A stretch of 32,397 nucleotides of DNA. It comes from Bacillota bacterium. Its GTDB lineage: Bacteria > Bacillota > Clostridia > Christensenellales > Aristaeellaceae. The DNA is taken from positions 1-32,397 of the forward strand of contig JAEVYX010000085.1 of NCBI GenBank assembly GCA_023392515.1, written 5' to 3'. The position numbers were made by a program, and so were the translations under genes. The stretch's first letter is position 1, and the number at the start of each line of letters is the position of its first letter. This document shows, piece after piece, positions 8,001 to 16,729 of this stretch. The notes beneath the pieces are model-generated. The model saw only the letters and a list, made by a program, of their open reading frames with translations. It did not search any database and was not told where the DNA came from.

Positions 8001-9172
8001 GCTTTGCGGGAGCGTTTACCGGCGTTTTGATGCTGCCGGTAATGTATTTGATGGGCAAGCAATTGACGAAGCGGACCGATCTGGCAACGGCTGCCATGCT
8101 GCTTATGACGTTTGATTTAATGCATTTTACGCAGACGCGCATTGCCACCATCGACAGCTTTCCGGTTTTGTTCATCATGCTGTCCTACTTGTGCATGTTT
8201 AGGTTCATCCTGATGGATTATTGGGGAACCCGCTTTACAAGGACATTGATTCCTTTGGCTCTATCCGGTTTGTTCATGGGCCTTGGGATTGCCAGCAAAT
8301 GGGTTGGTATTTATGCCGGGGTTGGGCTGGCCATTCTGTTTTTCTGGAGTTGCTGGCGCCATTTGCTGGAGGGAAGGCGCGCCAAAAAGCTTTTGGAGCA
8401 GCCTAAATCCACCCCTGATTCCCGGCGGGATGCCATAACGTTGGCGGCAAATAAGAGCGTTTCACGATTTTGGATAACCTGCCTATGGTGCTTGCTGTTC
8501 TTTGTGGCGGTACCGGCAGTGATCTATTATCTATCCTATATCCCGTTTTTCGCCCCATCGGGAGGCGTGACGCTGGAGAGGATTATTGCCGCCCAGAAGC
8601 ATATGTTCAGCTATCATAGCACCCCCGGCCTGGGGGCGGATCACCCTTACCAGTCTCCCTGGTGGGAATGGCCGCTGATTCTAAAACCCATGTGGTTTGC
8701 CATGGGCACCTATGTGCCGGAGGGCATGGGCTCCACCATCTTTTGCATGGGCAACCCGGCCGTATGGTGGGCGGGACTTGCGGCGCTTGCGGCCGTGTTC
8801 GTGGCCTTTGTTAAGCGTCATGCCTGGAAGGATCCAAAGGGCAGATGGCTCCACCTGCATCCGAAAACGCCGGACCTTGTCCCGGCCCTGCTACTCTTGG
8901 GCTTTGCCAGCCAATATATGCCTTGGGTGCTGGTGCCCCGCTCCACTTACATCTACCACTATTTTGCCAGCGTGCCCTTCATTATCCTCTGTACGGTGGT
9001 GGTATTTGAATGGCTTTTCAAGCGAACTGAAAAGAATGCGAAGACGGCGCTTTGGGGATTTGTTGCCCTGGCTGCGGTGCTGTTTGTAGGCTTCTATCCT
9101 TACGCCAGCGGCATTATTGTGTCGACCAAGTGGCTTGATTTCATGAAATGGTTCCCTCGAATCTATTATTGA
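5072..9172 (+). CDS. Giant dual GT-C glycosyltransferase with two carbohydrate-binding-like domains
   Basis: A 1366-aa polytopic membrane protein. Regions in order: a signal-like hydrophobic start (1-24); a beta-rich domain resembling CBM4/9 modules (about 28-182, beginning NLLENGSFEL and ending KAYFDNLSLVKV); a linker and membrane span (about 214-234); a first GT-C-like core (about 255-720) with SVDIGCFTAWSDR (Asp 282), DYPPGYLY (309-316), WGQVDS and MHERYLFP (621-628); a further span near 750; a soluble discoidin-like insert (about 780-900, VILDLGETKDFELL); and a PMT-like GT39 core (about 925-1366) with FDE (931-933) and HPPLGK (954-959). The PMT half should use a lipid-linked sugar donor at the outer membrane face. 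Acceptor and sugar are unknown. The gene sits between yraN and comM, preceded by GAGGAG. It could be annotated as a phospholipid carrier-dependent glycosyltransferase. Confidence 0.85.
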   Translation: MNKKHLYSIFILLMILFLLPVSAHCEEVNLLENGSFELLDAKGMPVGWYTDAWFDQPGYTEYGVTQGAKEGQNSIFVENIGSNDARFAQMVSVEPNSLYRLSGFVRTENVVDSGLGANLSVDGVYVFTDGLYGTASDWQEMTLYGKTGPDQRSLIVFARLGGYSGESEGKAYFDNLSLVKVSGIPQGALLTPWYKTDTQAEPISGETGEGSPAWPFLLLLGAGYVMLAAFLLPTLQKETQKTALQKDHLDQENTNMVLYSLLFAAFLGRVALAVLVPGYSVDIGCFTAWSDRMAAVGPVGFYAEGYFCDYPPGYLYVLWLNGIITSLMPTISQGALLLNLKFVPILTDMVTAWLIYVIGRKKVPEKSAAALALLYALNPTVIINGAAWGQVDSVLALGMVLVAILAMDRKWSVALPVFTACALIKPQALMLGPLGLVALVWDLKETWKDGGWKKPAWGICWSVLVAAVLVIPFTIGRNPDWIVSLYTGTLSSYPYATINTANLYYLLQANWVGIDIQMGRAIPLLFSFLFAALAIVKTIRFRNKAGSYLEKYGIAFLSIIACAAFLFLGAKGADYGLFGTVMMALVFLWVLILYLQGKRLHNLPLAGALLFMGLYVLGVKMHERYLFPALALFGIAYLQKRDRSILILLIGFSVTAFVNTGIVLDNAIRLGSSMGHLNLDTQGLNVLLSLCNLLLTGYGVYSGERLFSVSAPEKVINLHPLGREAQGHALAGDDVLLKPRDAQLRLQKKDWIIMIAVTAAYAVLTFWNLGSTKAPQTAWVSTKPDEQVILDLGETKDFELLYYGGINYQDFSVAVSADGEAWSEEYLAQMQQGNCFQWQYLVHTNALENSVSYSSTPRLLSGRYVRVTAQVIGLTLHEVILRTPEHEVLPVSLAANIGNNPNSTLNKPAVNLVDEQDTLEGEPGWFTGTYFDEIYHARTAYEHAYGISPYENSHPPLGKVFMSWAVLLFGMTPFGWRFAGAFTGVLMLPVMYLMGKQLTKRTDLATAAMLLMTFDLMHFTQTRIATIDSFPVLFIMLSYLCMFRFILMDYWGTRFTRTLIPLALSGLFMGLGIASKWVGIYAGVGLAILFFWSCWRHLLEGRRAKKLLEQPKSTPDSRRDAITLAANKSVSRFWITCLWCLLFFVAVPAVIYYLSYIPFFAPSGGVTLERIIAAQKHMFSYHSTPGLGADHPYQSPWWEWPLILKPMWFAMGTYVPEGMGSTIFCMGNPAVWWAGLAALAAVFVAFVKRHAWKDPKGRWLHLHPKTPDLVPALLLLGFASQYMPWVLVPRSTYIYHYFASVPFIILCTVVVFEWLFKRTEKNAKTALWGFVALAAVLFVGFYPYASGIIVSTKWLDFMKWFPRIYY

Positions 9173-9199
9173 TACGAAGGATGCAAAGGAGGCGGCGCC

Positions 9200-10732
9200 A
9201 TGCTGGCCCAAACCCTGGGGTACGGCTTGAGTGGTGTGGAAGGGTTTGCCGTCCGGGTGGAAGTTTTTATTACCAACGGTTTGCCTGCCCTGGAAGTGGT
9301 GGGATTGCCGGACGCTTCTGTTAAGGAAAGCCGTGACCGGGTTCGCGCGGCGCTTATAAACAGCGGTTTTCATATGCCTGTGGCTCGGGTGACAATCAAT
9401 TTGGCCCCTGCCGACGTGCGCAAGGAAGGCCCTGCTTTTGACCTGCCTATGGCGGTTGGCGTGGTTCAGGCCAGCGGCCAGGCCGCGTTTCCCAACCTGG
9501 AAAAGATACTGCTCCTGGGGGAGTTATCCTTAAACGGAGAGCTTGCCCCGGTTCGCGGGGCGCTTCCTATGGTGATCAGTGCCCATGAGCAAGGAATCAC
9601 ACAGGTGGTGCTTCCAGAAAAAAATGCCCGGGAGGTGCAAAGCATCCAGGGCCTTCAAGTCTATCCGGCGGCCGATCTGCGCCAAGCGGTGCGTCATCTC
9701 ACAGGGCAGGAGCCTATCCTGGCCCAGGTTCAGGTGAGTTACGAAAGCAGCCTTAAAAGCCAGGCAGACAGCCATGACTTAAGCCAGGTACGGGGGCAGT
9801 CAGCCGCCAGGCGGGCATTGGAAATAGCCGCTGCTGGGGGGCATAATATTATGTTTATTGGGGTCCCAGGAAGTGGCAAGACCATGCTGGCCCGGTGCCT
9901 GCCGGGCATTTTGCCGCCCATGACTTTTGAGGAAGCGCTGGAAACCACCCGGCTCCATTCTATTGTTGGGGATTTGCCTCCGGAGGGCGGTCTTATGACC
10001 CAGAGGCCCTTTCGGGCTCCCCATCACAGCGCATCCCTGCCTTCCCTGGTGGGCGGCGGCCAAACCGCAAGGCCGGGAGAGGTATCTCTGGCCCATAATG
10101 GTGTTTTGTTCCTGGATGAATTGCCGGAGTTTTCGAGAAATGCGCTGGAGTCGCTGCGTCAGCCGCTGGAAGATGGAATGGTGGCCGTGACAAGGGTGCA
10201 GGCCCAATCCCGCTATCAGGCCAGATGCATGCTGGTGGCCAGCATGAACCCTTGTCCCTGCGGTTTTTTCGGCAGCCGGGTCAAGCAATGCCGCTGTACT
10301 CCCAACGACATCCGCCGGTATCTTGACAGAATCAGCGGGCCGCTATTGGATCGCATCGATATTCAGGTGGAAGTGGATGCAGTGCCCGTCACTGAAATTG
10401 CCACAACCGGTTTGGCGGAGGATTCAAAAACCGTGCGCGGACGGGTGCAAACAGCCAGGGAAATCCAGCAGAAGCGGTATCAAAAGGAAGGCATTCACTG
10501 CAATGCGGAACTGGACGCCAGGCAAATCAAGAAATATTGCATCCTTTCCCAGGAGGCCCGGGATGTACTGCACGCCGCAGTGGAGAAGTTTGGCATGAGT
10601 ATGCGGGCTTACGGAAGGGTTTTAAAAGTGGCCAGAACCATTGCAGATTTGAAAGGCTTGGATGCAATTGTAACGCAGGATGTGGCGGAAGCTGTTCAGT
10701 ACAGGAATCTGGACGGCAAATACTGGAGGTAG
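9200..10732 (+). CDS. comM: ComM/YifB family Mg-chelatase-like AAA+ ATPase
   Basis: A 510-aa ATPase. In naturally transformable bacteria ComM is a helicase-like motor that promotes branch migration during chromosomal integration of incoming DNA; its role in Clostridia is less clear. An N-terminal ChlI-like domain (GLPALEVVGLPDASVKESRDR, about residues 25-45, then NLAPADVRKEGPAFDLP) is followed by the AAA+ core with Walker A GVPGSGKT (about 219-226), Walker B VLFLDELPEF (about 303) and a cysteine cluster NPCPCGFFG...CRC (about 350-368) typical of the family, then the C-terminal lid. AGGAGG lies just before the ATG at 9200. dprA starts only 3 nt after the stop, so the pair is surely cotranscribed. 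Confidence 0.95.
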   Translation: MLAQTLGYGLSGVEGFAVRVEVFITNGLPALEVVGLPDASVKESRDRVRAALINSGFHMPVARVTINLAPADVRKEGPAFDLPMAVGVVQASGQAAFPNLEKILLLGELSLNGELAPVRGALPMVISAHEQGITQVVLPEKNAREVQSIQGLQVYPAADLRQAVRHLTGQEPILAQVQVSYESSLKSQADSHDLSQVRGQSAARRALEIAAAGGHNIMFIGVPGSGKTMLARCLPGILPPMTFEEALETTRLHSIVGDLPPEGGLMTQRPFRAPHHSASLPSLVGGGQTARPGEVSLAHNGVLFLDELPEFSRNALESLRQPLEDGMVAVTRVQAQSRYQARCMLVASMNPCPCGFFGSRVKQCRCTPNDIRRYLDRISGPLLDRIDIQVEVDAVPVTEIATTGLAEDSKTVRGRVQTAREIQQKRYQKEGIHCNAELDARQIKKYCILSQEARDVLHAAVEKFGMSMRAYGRVLKVARTIADLKGLDAIVTQDVAEAVQYRNLDGKYWR

Positions 10733-10735
10733 TCT

Positions 10736-11827
10736 GTGGTATACACCAAGGAAGAGCGTTGCCGCATGTGGCTGAGCTATGCGGAAATATCAATAAGGAA
10801 GATAGAGGCCCTGCTCCAGGTCTATGGCGGAGCCCAAACGGTTTGGGAAGCCTTTGGGTCCGATATGGAAAAGCCATTGGGCTCCTGTGCGTATGCAACC
10901 CTGCAAAAAATGCACACCGAAGGTGCGATGGAAGGAACTCTCCGGCAAATGGAAGTACTGCATATCCGGGCACTTTTTTCGGACTCGGAGGAATATCCTC
11001 CGCTGCTAAAAAGCATTCCGGTTCCGCCGCCGGTGCTGTATGCCAGTGGAGATCCTGAAATCCTATGGGGGAAAACCATTGCTGTGGTCGGCACCAGGGC
11101 TCCAAGCCGCTACGGCCGGGATATGGCCCGGGAAATAGCAAGGGATTTGGCGCGGTCGGGCGTTACGGTGGTCAGCGGTTTTGCAAGGGGTATTGATGGC
11201 GCTGCTCATGAAGGGTGCCTTGATGGCGGTGGAAAAACGGCTGCGGTCATGGGATGCGGATTGGACATTGTATATCCGCCGGAGCATGGAGAGCTGCAAA
11301 AAAGGATTTTGGATGCCGGAGGAGTATTTCTCTCAGAATATCCATTGGGCACAGGTCCGCTAAGCTATCATTTTCCCGATCGAAACAGAATCTTAAGCGG
11401 CATGAGTCAAGGCATGGTTTTTGTGGAAGGGCGGATCAAAAGCGGTGGCATGATTACCGTAGGCCATGCCCTAGATCAGGGGCGCGAGGTTTTTGCGGTA
11501 CCTGGCCCGATAAACCGGGAAGGCGCAGAAGGCCCGCATAAACTTTTGCGGGAAGGGGCACGGCTCATTACCTGTGCTGCGGACATTCTGGAGGATATGG
11601 GCTGGAGCGCAGAGGACGCCGGCACCCATTGCACTATGCCGAAAACATCTGGGCTTTCTGCAGAGGAGCGGGCGGTTGTGGCGCTATTGCAAAAGGAAGA
11701 TCTCCTTTTTGAGGAACTGGCTCAAAGCCTGTCCCTGCCTGCAGCCCAGTTGAATTCTCTCTTGACAATCCTGGAGCTTACGGGAATAATAAAGAAATCG
11801 CCTGGAAACCTTTACAGTTTATCTTAA
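10736..11827 (+). CDS. dprA: DNA processing protein DprA (Smf)
   Basis: A 363-aa protein that loads RecA onto incoming single-stranded DNA during transformation and is present in most bacteria. An N-terminal SAM/HhH-like part (about 1-60) is followed by the extended Rossmann fold: VVGTRAPSRYG (about 117), SGFARGIDGAAH (about 147), MGCGLDIVYPPEH, SEYPLGTGP, and FPDRNRILSGMSQ (about 215), then GGMITVGHALDQGREVFAVPG. The C terminus is a winged-helix-like DprA_WH segment (about 300-363). The start is GTG at 10736, with GGAGG about 7 nt upstream. It follows comM at 3 nt and precedes topA at 41 nt, the order known from many Firmicutes. Confidence 0.96.
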   Translation: MVYTKEERCRMWLSYAEISIRKIEALLQVYGGAQTVWEAFGSDMEKPLGSCAYATLQKMHTEGAMEGTLRQMEVLHIRALFSDSEEYPPLLKSIPVPPPVLYASGDPEILWGKTIAVVGTRAPSRYGRDMAREIARDLARSGVTVVSGFARGIDGAAHEGCLDGGGKTAAVMGCGLDIVYPPEHGELQKRILDAGGVFLSEYPLGTGPLSYHFPDRNRILSGMSQGMVFVEGRIKSGGMITVGHALDQGREVFAVPGPINREGAEGPHKLLREGARLITCAADILEDMGWSAEDAGTHCTMPKTSGLSAEERAVVALLQKEDLLFEELAQSLSLPAAQLNSLLTILELTGIIKKSPGNLYSLS

Positions 11828-11868
11828 GCGCCATATAGGAAGATGGCAAAATACATGGAGGGCTCGTT

Positions 11869-13995
11869 GTGGCAACAGAAACAAAACTCGTTATCGTGGA
11901 ATCGCCTGCCAAGGCACGCACCGTCGCAAAATTTCTGGGCAAAGGTTATAAAGTAGAAGCGTCCCAGGGACATATTCGGGATCTGCCCAAATCGCAAATC
12001 GGTGTGGATGTAGACCACGATTTTGATTTGAAATATATCACGATCAGGGGCCGGGGGAAAATACTTACAAAGATTCGCAAAGAGGCAAAAACTGCCTCCC
12101 AGATCCTTCTGGCGACTGACCCTGACCGGGAGGGGGAAGCCATCTCCTGGCATCTGGCTCAGACTTTGGGGGTTGATCCGCTGTCCCCTTGCCGCATTGA
12201 GTTTCATGAAGTTACGAAGAAGGCGGTTCAAAGCGCATTGAAAGCACCGCGGCCCATTGACATGGACCGGGTGGATGCCCAGCAGGCGCGAAGGGTATTG
12301 GACCGGCTTGTAGGCTATAAAATCAGTCCTCTCCTTTGGGCAAAGGTCAAAAAAGGCCTGTCCGCCGGTAGGGTGCAAAGCGTTGCTACGCGCATGGTAG
12401 TCATGCGGGAGCAGGACATAGAGGCTTTTATTCCCGAAGAGTATTGGGAAGTGACGGCTAAAGCCCAGCTATACAACAGCCGGAGCCGGAAAATGCATTT
12501 TGACGCACGGCTTGTTTCTCTGGACGGTGAAAAATGCAACATCAATAACCAGCAGTCGGCGCAGGATGCAGTAAAGCGCATCAAGGACGCGCGTTTTGCA
12601 GTTTATTCGGTTCGCACCGGTGAACGCAAAAAGATGCCCGCACCGCCGTTTACCACTTCCAGCCTTCAACAGGAGGCCAGCCGGAAGCTGAACTATACCA
12701 CTTCCAAAACCATGCAGGTGGTACAGCAGCTCTATGAAGGGATTGATCTTGAGCAGGAGGGCAGCCAGGGCTTAGTTACCTATATCCGTACGGATTCCGT
12801 ACGCATCAGCCAGGACGCCATGGATGCCGTCCGCGCCTATATCCCTGAGCGGTTCGGGAAGGAATACCTGCCGGACGTCCCCAACGAGTATAAAGGCCGT
12901 AAAAATGCCCAGGATGCCCATGAAGCCATCCGGCCTACGGATATCAAGCGCACGCCGGAAAGCATTAAGGCGTCGCTTACCAAGGAGCAGTTCAGCCTTT
13001 ACAGGCTGATTTATTCCAGGTTTTTAGCCAGCCAAATGATGCCGGCACTATACGACACCCTCACCATGGAAATCGGCGGAAACGGTGTGGGGCTGCGTTT
13101 TTACGGGGAGCATAAAAAGTTTCCTGGATTCACTTCCGTTTATGAGGAAGGCTCGGACGAGGATGCTCAAAGCAGCGAAACCACCCTGCCTCAAATGAAG
13201 GAAGGAGACCCCGTGGTGGTGGAGGACGTGGAAAGCCATCAACATTTTACCCAGCCACCATCCCGGTATACAGAGGCTTCCCTGGTTCGGGCTTTGGAAG
13301 AAAAAGGCATTGGGCGCCCCAGCACTTATGCGCCAACCATTACGACCATCATTGCCAGGGGGTATGTGAGCAGGGAGAAAAAGCGGCTTTACCCCACGGA
13401 ACTGGGCAGGATGGTTACCGATATGATGGAGCAATATTTTTCAAAAATTGTTGATACAGAATTTACTGCCGAACTGGAAGATGAACTGGACGATGTGGAA
13501 GAGGGCAAGGTTCATTGGCGTGATATTTTACGCACTTTCTATCCGCCCTTTGAGGAAACGCTGAAAAAGGCGGAGGAACAGGTTGAAAAGGTGGAAATTG
13601 CCGATGAGCCCAGCGATATCCCCTGCGACAAATGCGGGACCATGATGGTGTATAAAATGGGCCGCTTCGGTAAATTTCTGGCCTGCCCCAATTTTCCGGA
13701 ATGCCGTAACACCAAACCGATTATACACTACATTGCCGCGAAATGCCCCAAGTGCAGCGCGCGGCTTATGGAAAAAACCAGCCGGAAGAACCGCAAGTTT
13801 TATGGCTGCGAACGCTATCCTGAGTGTGACTTTGTCAGTTGGGAGATGCCGGTGGAAGAACGTTGTCCTGAGTGCGGCAGCTATATGACGGAAAAAGTAG
13901 GCCGCAAGGGAGATGTATGGCACTTGTGCGCTAATGAAACCTGCCGCCATCGGGTAGAGGTTACGCCGCAGGCCCAGGGGGATGCAGAGGAATGA
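11869..13995 (+). CDS. topA: DNA topoisomerase I (type IA)
   Basis: A 708-aa enzyme that relaxes negative supercoils. The Toprim domain opens with VIVESPAKARTVAKFLG and holds the acidic ATDPDREGEAISWH triad; the catalytic tyrosine is in YIRTDSVRIS (Tyr 305). The core ends near 570, and three C4 zinc-ribbon repeats follow (CDKCG...CPNFPEC, CPKCS...CERYPEC, CPECG...CANETC), the usual C terminus. The start is GTG at 11869, with GGAGG about 7 nt upstream. The final TGA overlaps the trmFO ATG (ATGA), implying coupling. Size and domain order match Bacillus TopA. Confidence 0.98.
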   Translation: MATETKLVIVESPAKARTVAKFLGKGYKVEASQGHIRDLPKSQIGVDVDHDFDLKYITIRGRGKILTKIRKEAKTASQILLATDPDREGEAISWHLAQTLGVDPLSPCRIEFHEVTKKAVQSALKAPRPIDMDRVDAQQARRVLDRLVGYKISPLLWAKVKKGLSAGRVQSVATRMVVMREQDIEAFIPEEYWEVTAKAQLYNSRSRKMHFDARLVSLDGEKCNINNQQSAQDAVKRIKDARFAVYSVRTGERKKMPAPPFTTSSLQQEASRKLNYTTSKTMQVVQQLYEGIDLEQEGSQGLVTYIRTDSVRISQDAMDAVRAYIPERFGKEYLPDVPNEYKGRKNAQDAHEAIRPTDIKRTPESIKASLTKEQFSLYRLIYSRFLASQMMPALYDTLTMEIGGNGVGLRFYGEHKKFPGFTSVYEEGSDEDAQSSETTLPQMKEGDPVVVEDVESHQHFTQPPSRYTEASLVRALEEKGIGRPSTYAPTITTIIARGYVSREKKRLYPTELGRMVTDMMEQYFSKIVDTEFTAELEDELDDVEEGKVHWRDILRTFYPPFEETLKKAEEQVEKVEIADEPSDIPCDKCGTMMVYKMGRFGKFLACPNFPECRNTKPIIHYIAAKCPKCSARLMEKTSRKNRKFYGCERYPECDFVSWEMPVEERCPECGSYMTEKVGRKGDVWHLCANETCRHRVEVTPQAQGDAEE

Positions 13996-15308
13996 GCGGC
14001 GCAACGGTGATCGGGGCTGGGCTGGCGGGAACGGAAGCCGCCTGGCAGCTTGCAACAAGAAATATCCCTGTTACCTTGGTGGAAATGAAGCCTGAAAAAT
14101 TTGCTCCTGCCCATCACTCGCCTCTGATGGCGGAACTGTGTTGCTCCAACAGCCTGCGTTCTGACAGGATTACCAACGCGGTAGGCCTTTTAAAAGAGGA
14201 AATGCGCGTGATGGATTCTTTGGTCATGCGCGCGGCGGATGCTACGAAGGTGCCTGCGGGTGGCGCGCTGGCGGTGGATAGGGAGGGCTTTTCTGCCTAC
14301 ATTACAGAGGCATTGATGAACCATCCCCTGGTAACGGTTCTCAGGCAGGAAGTGACGGCCGTGCCGGAAGGTCCGGCCATTATCGCATCCGGGCCCTTGA
14401 CCAGCGAAGCGCTGGCGGATGCCATTCAAGCACTGCCGGGGATGACGACACTTCATTTTTTTGATGCGGCAGCTCCCATAGTCACGAGAGAATCGCTGGA
14501 TATGGATAAAGTTTTCCGCCAATCCCGTTACGATCGGGGCGAAGATTATCTAAACTGTCCCATGAACCGGGAGGAGTATGAAGCCTTCGTACAGGCATTG
14601 CTGGAAGCGGAAGCTGCCCCTGTCCATGGTTTTGAAGAACACATGGTTTTTGAAGGCTGCATGCCGGTAGAAAGTATGGCCCGCCGTGGACTGATGGTTC
14701 TGGCTTTTGGCCCGCTTAAACCCGTAGGGCTCAAAGACCCGCATACCGGCCGGGAGCCTTTTGCAGTGGTGCAACTGCGCCAGGATAATCAGGAGGGAAC
14801 GCTGTATAACCTGGTTGGTTTTCAAACAAGGCTGAAATTCGGCGAACAAAAGCGGGTGTTTGGTATGATCCCTGGGCTTGAAAATGCGGTTTATGCCCGT
14901 TACGGCGTCATGCACCGCAACACCTTTTTGCATAGTCCCGGGCTGCTTAATAAAACTTTTCAGATGTGTGAAAGATCGGAGTTATATTTTGCCGGACAAA
15001 TGACAGGCGTCGAGGGCTATGTGGAGAGCGCTGCCAGCGGTTTGGTGGCGGGTGTATCTCTCGCTTGCCGCCTGAAGGGGGTTGAACCGCCTGAATTTCC
15101 AAGGTCCACAGCTTTGGGCGCCATGGGCTGCTACGTATCCACACCCAACCGGGATTTTCAGCCTATGAACTGCACCTATGGCTTGCTGGAAGGGCTTCCT
15201 GTGGAACCTGGCAAAAAGCCTATACGCAATAAGGTTATGCGGTATGAGGCTATGGCACAGCGATCCCTTCAAATTGTGGGGGATATAGCCGCCAAATTGA
15301 GGGATTAG
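13992..15308 (+). CDS. trmFO: Methylene-THF:tRNA (uracil-54-C5) methyltransferase
   Basis: A 438-aa flavoprotein that makes ribothymidine at position 54 of tRNA, using methylene-tetrahydrofolate as carbon donor and FAD/NAD(P)H as reductant. The FAD dinucleotide fold is at the extreme N terminus (VIGAGLAGTEAAWQLA), followed by the family motif LCCSNSLRSD (about 49-58) with catalytic-region cysteines, GALAVDREGF, a MNREEYEAF segment, and the C-terminal FAGQMTGVEGYVESAASGL. The ATG overlaps the topA stop by 4 nt. In Bacillus the next gene is xerC (codV); here a hydrolase follows after 65 nt. The enzyme depends on the product of glyA, which lies 3.7 kb downstream. Confidence 0.97.
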   Translation: MSGATVIGAGLAGTEAAWQLATRNIPVTLVEMKPEKFAPAHHSPLMAELCCSNSLRSDRITNAVGLLKEEMRVMDSLVMRAADATKVPAGGALAVDREGFSAYITEALMNHPLVTVLRQEVTAVPEGPAIIASGPLTSEALADAIQALPGMTTLHFFDAAAPIVTRESLDMDKVFRQSRYDRGEDYLNCPMNREEYEAFVQALLEAEAAPVHGFEEHMVFEGCMPVESMARRGLMVLAFGPLKPVGLKDPHTGREPFAVVQLRQDNQEGTLYNLVGFQTRLKFGEQKRVFGMIPGLENAVYARYGVMHRNTFLHSPGLLNKTFQMCERSELYFAGQMTGVEGYVESAASGLVAGVSLACRLKGVEPPEFPRSTALGAMGCYVSTPNRDFQPMNCTYGLLEGLPVEPGKKPIRNKVMRYEAMAQRSLQIVGDIAAKLRD

Positions 15309-15340
15309 AACATAAATGAGAGACAATTGGGAAACCGTGC

Positions 15341-15349
15341 TGGTATACT
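15341..15349 (+). promoter_or_regulatory. Possible extended -10 promoter of the hydrolase gene
   Basis: TGGTATACT, an extended -10 element (TGnTATACT), lies 25 nt before the hydrolase ATG; no good -35 box is present (AGACAA at the 17-nt position). It would let the hydrolase, hslV and hslU be transcribed apart from trmFO. Weak evidence. Confidence 0.35.
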
Positions 15350-15373
15350 TTTTTCAAGGAGATGAAATTAGAA

Positions 15374-16729
15374 ATGTTCAAGAAGATTATTTCTGTTTGC
15401 TTGGTCATGATGCTGACGGCTTGTGCTGTTCCCGGCCTTTCTGAAAGCTCTGGGGAGGATTTTGCAACCCAATTTGCCAAGGATCTCATGGCGGGTGAAA
15501 AAAGTACGGAATTGTATGCCCTGTTTTCCGATACGGTGAAGGCGCAATTGCCGGAGACGGTTTTTGGCTCCATCTGGGGCCAGGTTACCGCTCAGTTTGG
15601 CGCGTTTCAGAGCTTCGGGGAGACCACCGTTCAAGAAGCCAATGGAATGACCGCCTATCTGCTGCCGCTGAACATGGAAAAAGATACCCTGATCATGCAG
15701 CTTGTGGTAAATGGTGAAGGCAAGGTCGAAGGCTTTAACTTCACAAAGCCCCAGGCCACGGCCAAACCGGCATCAGAAGAACAGGTGAAGCTTCCGGAAG
15801 GGATCGTGGAAGAAGAGATCACTGTGGGCGAAGGCGAATGGGCTTTGCCCGGTACCCTGACGCTGCCGGCCTCTGGAAACAGTTTTCCCGCTGTGGTGCT
15901 CGTCCAGGGTTCCGGTGCGCATGACCGGGATGAATCCGTGGGCGGTACAAAGGTATTTCGGGATATTGCCTGGCATTTGGCCCAAAACGGCATTGCCGTG
16001 CTGCGCTATGACAAGCGTACATATGCTCACAGCACCAAATTTACACAGGATTTGGTCTCCTCCTTGTCGGTTGAAGAAGAGGTTATTCAGGATGCCATAC
16101 TGGCAGGGAATCTTATAAAGTCCGACAGTCGTATCAACGGGGAGAAAATATTTCTTTTGGGCCATAGCTTGGGTGCTATGATGGGCCCCCGTATTGCATC
16201 CCAAAGTGATGGGCTGTTTGCAGGAATGCTGTTGGTAGCTGGGACACCGCTCAAGCTGACCGATATTATCGTCGCGCAAAATGAGGCAGCGCTTTCAAAG
16301 CTGTCTTTGGATATGCAGGCGGCCCAGCGGCCAGCCCTGGATGCGGAAATGGAAAAGCTGGAAAAACTATCTGCCATGAAGCCTGAAGAAGCAAAAGCAA
16401 CGACGCTCTTTGGCCAGCCGGCTTACTATTTTTACGAAATGAATCAGGTGGATACGGCCCAAAAAGTACTGGACCTTCAAATTCCCACGCTGATCATACA
16501 GGGCGGCAAAGATTTTCAGGTGACGGTGGAAAATGGACTGAATGCCTGGAAGACTGCTTTGGGTGAGCCGGACTATGTAACCTATAAGCTGTATCCGGAA
16601 CTCAACCACTTAATGATGGTTTATACGGGGGATGCGTCTTATCAGGGATCGGTTGCCGAATATGATACGCCGGCGAATCTTTCAGAGGAAGCAGCCAAGG
16701 ACATGGTGGAGTGGATATTGGCACACTAA
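15374..16729 (+). CDS. Lipoprotein DUF3887-like / alpha-beta hydrolase
   Basis: A 451-aa secreted lipoprotein by its start: a short basic N terminus, a hydrophobic stretch and a lipobox LTAC at about residue 16. Residues 30-125 look like a DUF3887-type domain, a small module often set before serine hydrolases in Clostridia. An alpha/beta hydrolase core follows: GSGAHDRDES (oxyanion region), nucleophile elbow GHSLGAMMG, acid in QGGKDFQVT and catalytic-type His in LNHLMM. The substrate is unknown; an acyl-peptide or carboxyl esterase role is possible. AAGGAG (15356-15361) touches an in-frame ATG at 15362, so ATG 15374 (spacing 12) is preferred. It occupies the slot where Bacillus carries xerC. 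Confidence 0.85.
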   Translation: MFKKIISVCLVMMLTACAVPGLSESSGEDFATQFAKDLMAGEKSTELYALFSDTVKAQLPETVFGSIWGQVTAQFGAFQSFGETTVQEANGMTAYLLPLNMEKDTLIMQLVVNGEGKVEGFNFTKPQATAKPASEEQVKLPEGIVEEEITVGEGEWALPGTLTLPASGNSFPAVVLVQGSGAHDRDESVGGTKVFRDIAWHLAQNGIAVLRYDKRTYAHSTKFTQDLVSSLSVEEEVIQDAILAGNLIKSDSRINGEKIFLLGHSLGAMMGPRIASQSDGLFAGMLLVAGTPLKLTDIIVAQNEAALSKLSLDMQAAQRPALDAEMEKLEKLSAMKPEEAKATTLFGQPAYYFYEMNQVDTAQKVLDLQIPTLIIQGGKDFQVTVENGLNAWKTALGEPDYVTYKLYPELNHLMMVYTGDASYQGSVAEYDTPANLSEEAAKDMVEWILAH

